Assembly: GCA_028583605.1 (NCBI GenBank)
Contig: CM053331.1
Location: 38,025,283-38,089,282, forward strand
Direction of reading: 5' to 3'
DNA: 64,000 bases
From: Dastarcus helophoroides
Lineage: Eukaryota > Arthropoda > Insecta > Coleoptera > Bothrideridae
In this document: positions 57,773-64,000 of the stretch, in pieces
Layout of the letters: every line of letters starts with the position of its first letter
Position numbering within the stretch: the stretch's first letter is position 1
Notes under the pieces: generated by a model
Databases searched by the model: none
What the model was told of the DNA's origin: nothing
What the model saw: only the letters and a program-made list of their open reading frames with translations
Translations under genes and position numbers: made by a program

Positions 57773-59400
57773 CAGTCGAGCTTTCTGATTTCAAAAAAGT
57801 CTAAATTTTCAAAAAATCTAATTTTAAAAAACCGAAATGTGCAATTTTCAAAAAAGTAGAAATTTTCAAGTTGAAACTTTCAAAAGTCGAAGTTTTGAAA
57901 GAAGTCAAAGCCTTGAAATAAAAGTGATGTTTTGAATAAAAATGATATTTTAAATAAAATCCAATCTCCAGAAAAACTCGATATTATCAAAAACAGTTGA
58001 AAATGTTCAAACAATTCTGAAATTTGGAAGAAAGTCGAAATTTTCAAAAGCTCCCAATTTTTAAAAAAGGAGATATTTTCGAAAAAGAAACTCAAACTAT
58101 TCAATACAGTCGAGCTTCCTGATTTCAAAAAAGTCTAAATTTTCAAAAAATTTAACTTTGAAAAGCCGAAATGTGCAATTTTCAAAAAAGTAGAAATTTT
58201 CAAGAGTAGAAACTTTCAAAAAGTCGAAGTTTTAAAAAAAGTCAAAACCTTAAACTAAAAATGATATTTTGAACAAAATTCAGTTTCCAGAAAAACCCGA
58301 TATTATCAAAAGATAGTTGAAAATGTTCAAACAATTCAGAAATTTGGAAGAAAGTCGAAATTTTCAAAAAAGGACATATTTTCGAAAAAGAAACTCAAAC
58401 TATTCAATACAGTCGAGTCTCCTGATTTTAAAAAAGGCTAAATTTTCAAAAAATCTAACTTCGAAAAGCCAAAATGTGCAATTTTCAAAGAAGTAAAAAT
58501 TTTCAAGAGTCGAAACTGTCAAAAGTTTTGGAAAAAGTCAAAACCTTGAAATAAAAATGATATTTTGAATAAAATCCAATATCCAGAAAAACTCGAGATA
58601 ATCAAAAACAGTTGAAAATGTTCGAACAATTCTGAAATTTGGAAGAAAGTCGAAATTTTCAAAAACTCCCAATTTTCAAAAAAGGAGATATTTTCGAAAA
58701 AGAAACTCAAACTATTCAATACAGTCGAGTCTCCTGATTTTAAAAAAGGCTAAATTTTCAAAAAATCTAACTTCGAAAAGCCAAAATGTGCAATTTTCAA
58801 AGAAGTAAAAATTTTCAAGAGTCGAAACTGTCAAAAGTTTTGGAAAAAGTCAAAACCTTGAAATAAAAATGATATTTTGAATAAAATCCAATATCCAGAA
58901 AAACTCGAGATAATCAAAAACAGTTGAAAATGTTCGAACAATTCTGAAATTTGGAAGAAAGTCGAAATTTTCAAAAACTCCCAATTTTCAAAAAAGGAGA
59001 TATTTTCGAAAAAGAAACTCAAACTATTCAATACAGTCGAGCTTCCTAATTTCAAAAAAAGTCTAAATTTTCAAAAACTCTAACTTTGAAAAGCCGAAAT
59101 GTGCAATTTTCAAAAAAGTAAAAATTTTCAAGAGTCGAAACTTTCAAAAACGTGAAGTTTTGAAAAAAATCAAAACCTTGAAATAAAAATGATATTCTGA
59201 ATAAAATCCAATCTCCAGAAAAACTCGATATTATCAAAAACAGTTGAAAATGTTCAAACAAATCTGAAATTTGGAAAAAAGTCGAAATTTTCAAAAAAGG
59301 AGATATTTTCGAAAAAGAAACCCAAACTATTCAATACAGTCGATCTTGCTGGTTTCAAAAAGTCGAAATTTTCGAAAAATCGAACTTTCAAAAGCCGAAA
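57773..59400. repeat. ~303-334-bp satellite, five tandem copies
   Basis: The motif 'caatacagtcgag' recurs at 57773, 58107, 58410, 58722, 59034 and 59337 (spacings 334, 303, 312, 312 and 303). The copies 58410-58721 and 58722-59033 look identical base for base, indicating very recent duplication. Internally the unit is made of degenerate 'gtcgaaattttcaaaaa' motifs, so it is a higher-order form of the window's short satellite. Confidence 0.93.
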
Positions 59401-59695
59401 TGCGAAATTCACAAAATTTCCAGTTTTTTCAACGTCATACTTCAAGTTACCTTTCAGCTTCTACTTATTCTTAAATTTCGATTGTAATCTTGAATACGCG
59501 ACAACTGTTTTTATGAATTTCGAGTTCTTCCGCAATTGTGAAATTGATCATATTTTTCTTGAATTATTCTGGACATGTTGGCTTCATTTTAAACATTTAA
59601 ACTGAAAATGTTGACTCGTTTGTCTAATTTTATGATTTTAATCTCTTTTAACAATTTATTAATTAATTTAACAATTAATTTCTCTAAAATTCTAA

Positions 59696-59895
59696 AAATT
59701 GATGTACAAATCTTGTTCCCTGAAACCAAGATAGATTAAAAAACAAAAAACACTTGCTCTAAAGCATTTCGATAGCCAATTTATCATCTTCAGGGAGATA
59801 CACACACACACTCTCTCTCTGTCTCTGGATTCAAGGGACAAGATTTGTATATCAATTTTTAAAGATAACCAAGCATCAGTCCGTTCCACCAAAAA
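59696..59895 (+). repeat. Foldback-family copy with both arms
   Basis: Left arm 'caaatcttgttccctgaaac' to 'tcatcttcagggagatac', a short CA/CT microsatellite in the centre, then right arm 'attcaagggacaagatttg' and end 'cagtccgttccaccaaa'. Confidence 0.85.
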
Positions 59896-60149
59896 AATCC
59901 AGCTTCAAAGTTGCAATTTTTCACTTATTGTCTATATGTTTATTCACAAACTAGAAATTTTAACTTTTTCTAAAATGACCACCTTTGAACTAAAAATCTT
60001 CACGCTTTTAAGCCATTTTTCAACAAATTATCACATTTCTGCAGGAGTTTGATTTTAAGATGTTTTCTAAAAATTTGAAACAAGTTAAAAATAAACTTCT
60101 TAAACGATACGTTTATCTTAAAAATTAAACAAAGAGTTCAGTCAAATTT

Positions 60150-61665
60150 CATAATTGAAAAAATTGTTCCGAAACTAGAGACGTTCCGAAATTAGATACA
60201 TTCCGAACTTAGGGACCTTCCGAAATTAAATACATTCCGAAACTAGAGACGTTCCGAAATTAGAGACCTTTCAAAACTAGAGACGTTCCGAAATTAGATA
60301 CATTTCGAAACTAGAAATGTTCCGAAACTAGAGACGTTCCGAAACTAGAAACGTTCCGAAATTAGAGACCTTTCGAAACTAGAGACGTTCCGAAATTAGA
60401 GACCTTTCGAAACTAGAGACGTTCCGAATTAGAGACCTTTCAAAACTAGAGACGTTCCGAAACTAGAAACGTTCCGAAATTAGATACATTTCGAAACTAG
60501 AAATGTTCCGAAACTAGAGACGTTACGAAACTAGAGACGTTCCGAATTAGATACATTTCGAAACTAGAAATGTTCCGAAACTAGAGACGTTCCGAATTAG
60601 ATACATTTCGAAACTAGAAATGTTCCGAAACTAGAAACGTTCCGAAATTAGATACATTTCGAAACTAGAAATGTTCCGAAACTAGAGAGGTTCCGAAACT
60701 AGAGACGTTCCGAAATTAGATACATTCCGAAACTAGAGACGTTCCGAATTAGATACATTTCGAAACTAGAAATGTTCCGAAACTAGAGACGTTCCGAAAC
60801 TAGAAACGTTCCGAAATTAGATACATTCCGAAACTAGAGACGCTACGAAACTAGACGTTAGACGTTACGAAACTAGAGACGTTACGAAACTAGAGACGTT
60901 CCGAAATTAGATACATTCCGAACTTAGGGACCTTCCGAAATTAAATACATTCCGAAACTAGAGAGATTCCGAAGCTAGAGACGTTTTGAAATTAGAAACG
61001 TTTCGAAACTAGAGACGTTCCGAAATTAGATACATTCCGAAACTAGAGACGTTCCGAATTAGATACATTTCGAAACTAGAAATGTTCCGAAACTAGAAAC
61101 GTTCCGAAATTAGAGACCTTTCAAAACTAGAGACGTTCCGAAACTAGAAACGTTCCGAAATTAGATACATTCCGAACTTAGGGACCTTCCGAAATTAAAT
61201 ACATTCCGAAACTAGAGACGTTCCGAAACTAGAAACGTTCCGAAATTAGAGACCTTTCGAAACTAGAGACGTTCCGAAACTAGAAACGTTCCGAAATTAG
61301 AGACCTTTCAAAACTAGAGACGTTCCGAAATTAGATACATTCCGAAACTAGAGACGTTCCGAAATTAGATACATTCCGAAACTAGAAACGTTCCGAAATT
61401 AGATACATTCCGAAACTAGAAACGTTCCGAAATTAGATACATTCCGAAACTAGAAACGTTCCGAAATTAGAGACCTTTCGAAACTAGAGACGTTCCGAAA
61501 TTAGATACATTCCGAAACTAGAAACGTTCCGAAATTAGAGACCTTTCAAAACTAGAGACGTTCCGAATTAGATACATTTCGAAACTAGAAATGTTCCGAA
61601 ACTAGAGACGTTCCGAAACCAGAGAGGTTCCGAAACTAGAGACGTTCCGAAATTAGATACATTCC
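60150..61665. repeat. 17-bp satellite, left block
   Basis: Tandem 17-bp units such as 'gaaactagagacgttcc', 'gaaattagatacattcc', 'gaaattagagacctttc' and 'gaaactagaaatgttcc', shuffled in higher-order combinations for 1.5 kb. It lies downstream of the tudor exon at 61726-61811, presumably in an intron. Confidence 0.95.
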
Positions 61666-61725
61666 GTAAGCTGTAAAGCGCAAAATTATCAGGAATTTTG
61701 AACTGAAACGTTGGGGAAATCTTAC

Positions 61726-63849
61726 CTCATCCCGAAAGGCATCCAAATCGTAAACACAGAAGTCGAAGCGCTCCATGAGCTGGGCCATGTCGTCCTCGAA
61801 GCCACTTTCAGCTGAAAACAATTCTTTCGTCAGTAAACTATTCGAAGCGTCCGTCCTACGATTAGAGGCGCCCTGTCAATAGACACGTTCCGTCACTAGA
61901 AACCTTCTATGATTAGAGACGCCTTGTCAATAGAGACACCTTGTCAATAGAGACGCCTTGTCAACAGAGACGCCTTGTCAATAGAGACGCCTTCTCAATA
62001 GAGACGCCTTGTCAATAGAGATGCCTCGTCAATAGACGCGTTGTCAATAGAGACGTCCCAGCACTAGAGACGTTCTGTTACTAGAGACGTTCCGAAACTA
62101 GGAACGTTCCGAAATTAGAGACCTTTCAAAACTAGAGACGTTCCGAAATTAGATACATTCCGAAACTAGAAACGTTCCGAAATTAGAGACCTTTCGAAAC
62201 TAGAGACGTTCCGAAATTAGATACATTCCGAACTTAGGGACCTTCCGAAATTAAATACATTCCGAAACTAGAGACGTTCCGTAACTAGAGAGGTTCCGAA
62301 ACTAGAGAGGTTCCGAAACTAGAGAGATTCCGAAGCTAGAGACGTTTTGAAATTAGAAACGTTTCGAAACTAGAGACGTTCCGAAATTAGATACATTTCG
62401 AAACTAGAAATGTTCCGAAACTAGAGAGGTTCCGAAACTAGAGGCGCTACGAAACTAGACGTTAGACGTTACGAAACTAGAGACGTTCCGAAACCAGAGA
62501 GGTTCCGAAACTAGAGACGTTACGAAACTAGAGACCTTGCGAAACTAGAGACGTTCCGAAACTAGAGAGGTTCCGAAACTAGAGAGATTCCGAAGCTACA
62601 GACGTTCCGAAACTAGAGACGTTTTGAAATTAGAAACGTTTCTAAACTAGAAACGTTCCGAAATTAGATACATTTCGAAACTAGAAATGTTCCGAAACTA
62701 GGGAGGTTCCGAAACTAGAGACGCTACGAAACTAGACGTTAGACGTTACGAAACTAGACGTTAGACGTTACGAAACTAGACGTTAGACGTTACGAAACTA
62801 GACGTTAGACGTTACGAAACTAGACGTTAGACGTTACGAAACTAGAGACGTTTCGAAACCAGAGAGGTTCCGAAACTAGAGACGTTACGAAACTAGAGAC
62901 GTAGCGAAACTAGAGCCGTTACGAAACTAGAGACCTCCTATCACTAGAAGCGTCCTGTCATTAGAAACCTTCCTATAAATAGACGCTAGAGACAATAGAA
63001 AGGCTCTTGCGTTAAAGATCTATCATTAAAGGCATCCTGACAAGGGTCCTTCGAATTCAGAAAAAAAAGTAAAATCTCCTAAGAATAAAATGAAAATTTC
63101 TGACAATTTCATATAATAAAATTGACGATAATTAGACAAAGAAGTTGGATCAAAAATTTCAACATCACATCGTTTTAACAACGATGAAATGTTGCTTACC
63201 ATAATTAGATGATGTGGCGTGGTAATTAGAGTCGACCATTTCAGTCTTTTCCATGATATTCGCTATCTCTTTCAACTCTTCATCCTCCTCGCTTTCTTGG
63301 GGAACTTCGGGTATTTCAAAATTTGATATCTCTTCGTCCCCACATACATCAGCCTGACCGCAATCAATCAGCAGCTTATTAATAACAACTTGTTCTTCGC
63401 CGTAACCGTCTTTCAATAAAACATCATAAACCTTCTGCCCTGGGTATCGACCGGTTGAAATTTTACAAACTTTCACGTATAGTGATCTAAATCTATCGCT
63501 ATCCGGCTCCAAGTGATAATTATACAAAATACCGACCGCTTCATCTGACCATACGTCATCAATAGCTTTAGTGCCGTAAAGCCCACACCAAATCGCTTGA
63601 AACGGCAATTTTGTTATCAATTCGTTCGATAAGAATTTCACATCAGATAATTTACACTTAAATTCGTCGCCGAAGTCAACTGAAAAGCACAAAACTTCGT
63701 CATCGTTTTTTTGAGTAACGAGAACTCTGCTGTAGGTCCCATCGATCGGCTCTTTAACCAAATAATATCTACCAACTTCAACGTTGACTTGAGGCCGATG
63801 AATCTGCTTCTGGGCACTTTCCTCGAGCTCTCGCCCAAGCTTGTATAAC
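61726..63849 (-). CDS. Tudor-domain protein, two internal exons (partial gene)
   Basis: Exon 63849-63200 (acceptor GTCGTAG|G, donor TTATG|GTAAGC) and exon 61811-61726 (acceptor TTTTCAG|CT, donor GATGAG|GTAAG). Phases match, joining to 'SSNYAESGFEDDMAQLMERF'. The first exon encodes an extended tudor domain: 'VNVEVGRYYLVKEPIDGTYS' start, 'VLCFSVDFGDEFKCKLSDV' core, 'LPFQAIWCGLYG' and the following SN-like half to 'LLIDCGQADV'. An acidic linker (EESEEDEELKE type) follows. Tudor domains of this type bind symmetrically dimethylated arginines on Piwi proteins, and family members act in germ-granule piRNA pathways. Which member this is cannot be told. The 5' exons lie beyond 64000; the 3' exons were not found. 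The 1.4-kb intron is filled largely by 17-bp satellite. Confidence 0.82.
61880..62945. repeat. 17-bp satellite, right block, with 22-bp sub-array
   Basis: Same family as 60150-61665. 61890-62050 has the variant 'cttgtcaatagagacgc' (still 17 bp), and 62725-62835 has five copies of a 22-bp form 'gaaactagacgttagacgtt' plus 'ac'. It sits inside the intron between the two tudor exons. Confidence 0.95.
62946..63199. other. Tudor-gene intron, non-satellite part
   Basis: AT-rich sequence immediately downstream (minus strand) of the donor at 63199. No other feature. Confidence 0.5.
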
Positions 63850-63898
63850 CTACGACAATACAATTTACTCAACAATGTTCAAAAATATATTAAAATCG

Positions 63899-63963
63899 CC
63901 ACAATTTCATAAATCTGAATTCAGTTCGTTAACGAACGAAGTCCTAAATTTATGAAATTGTGG
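63899..63963. repeat. Nested palindrome upstream of the tudor exon
   Basis: Perfect 15-bp arms 'ccacaatttcataaa' (63899-63913) and 'tttatgaaattgtgg' (63949-63963) surround the 14-bp palindrome GTTCGTTAACGAAC (63924-63937). It lies about 50 bases upstream of the acceptor, within the preceding intron. Confidence 0.93.
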
Positions 63964-64000
63964 AGATATTGTCTGCCAAAGAATCGAAATAAAAATGAGA

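Overview
The window is nuclear DNA of a eukaryote, most likely an insect; a beetle is plausible but cannot be proved from this sequence. The reasons are short GT-AG introns, AATAAA signals after stop codons, an omega glutathione S-transferase of insect type, a tudor-domain gene, a jockey/CR1-like LINE, and a very AT-rich, repeat-loaded background. Most open reading frames in the window are by-products of simple repeats, so only a small fraction is taken here as genic.

Layout. 1-8.7 kb is repeat: a foldback family, a 3-kb composite of (CT)n tracts plus a ~240-bp unit, a 21-bp minisatellite and a cruciform-type inverted repeat. 9.1-9.5 kb holds a small Cys-rich/coiled-coil ORF with its own polyA signal. 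10.1-11.6 kb holds a 26-bp minisatellite and a 179-bp satellite. At 12 kb on the minus strand is a first coding exon overlapped by an out-of-frame upstream ORF. 13.5-21.4 kb combines AGTCGAA-type arrays, a ~290-bp tandem repeat and three DNA transposons (pogo-like, hAT-like, piggyBac-like), two of them with empty sites visible elsewhere in the window. A complete four-exon omega GST is at 24.5-25.9 kb (minus). 26-31.6 kb is dispersed repeats. 32.36-33.1 kb is an intronless dihydropteridine-reductase-like gene lacking its catalytic tyrosine.

33.3-38.8 kb is a TCGAAATTTCGA-type satellite. 39.6-50.65 kb holds one three-exon gene (membrane-anchored, SRPBCC-like) whose ~10-kb second intron contains more of this satellite and an antisense, 5'-truncated LINE with an open reverse-transcriptase frame. 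51.36-54.48 kb has two convergent intronless paralogues built from the same ~120-residue helical repeat. 55.4-56.9 kb is a ~1.4-kb foldback. 57.7-59.4 kb is a ~312-bp satellite. 60.1-62.95 kb is a 17-bp satellite that lies on both sides of an 86-bp exon of a tudor-domain gene (minus), whose larger exon is at 63.2-63.85 kb and which continues beyond the window on its 5' side.

The genes do not form an operon-like unit. The omega GST and the dihydropteridine reductase relative both belong to families connected to pteridine metabolism in insects, but nothing here shows that their proximity matters. The most distinctive features are the paired repeat proteins, exons embedded in satellite DNA, the possible uORF-controlled gene, and nested transposons whose insertion sites can be reconstructed from within the window.
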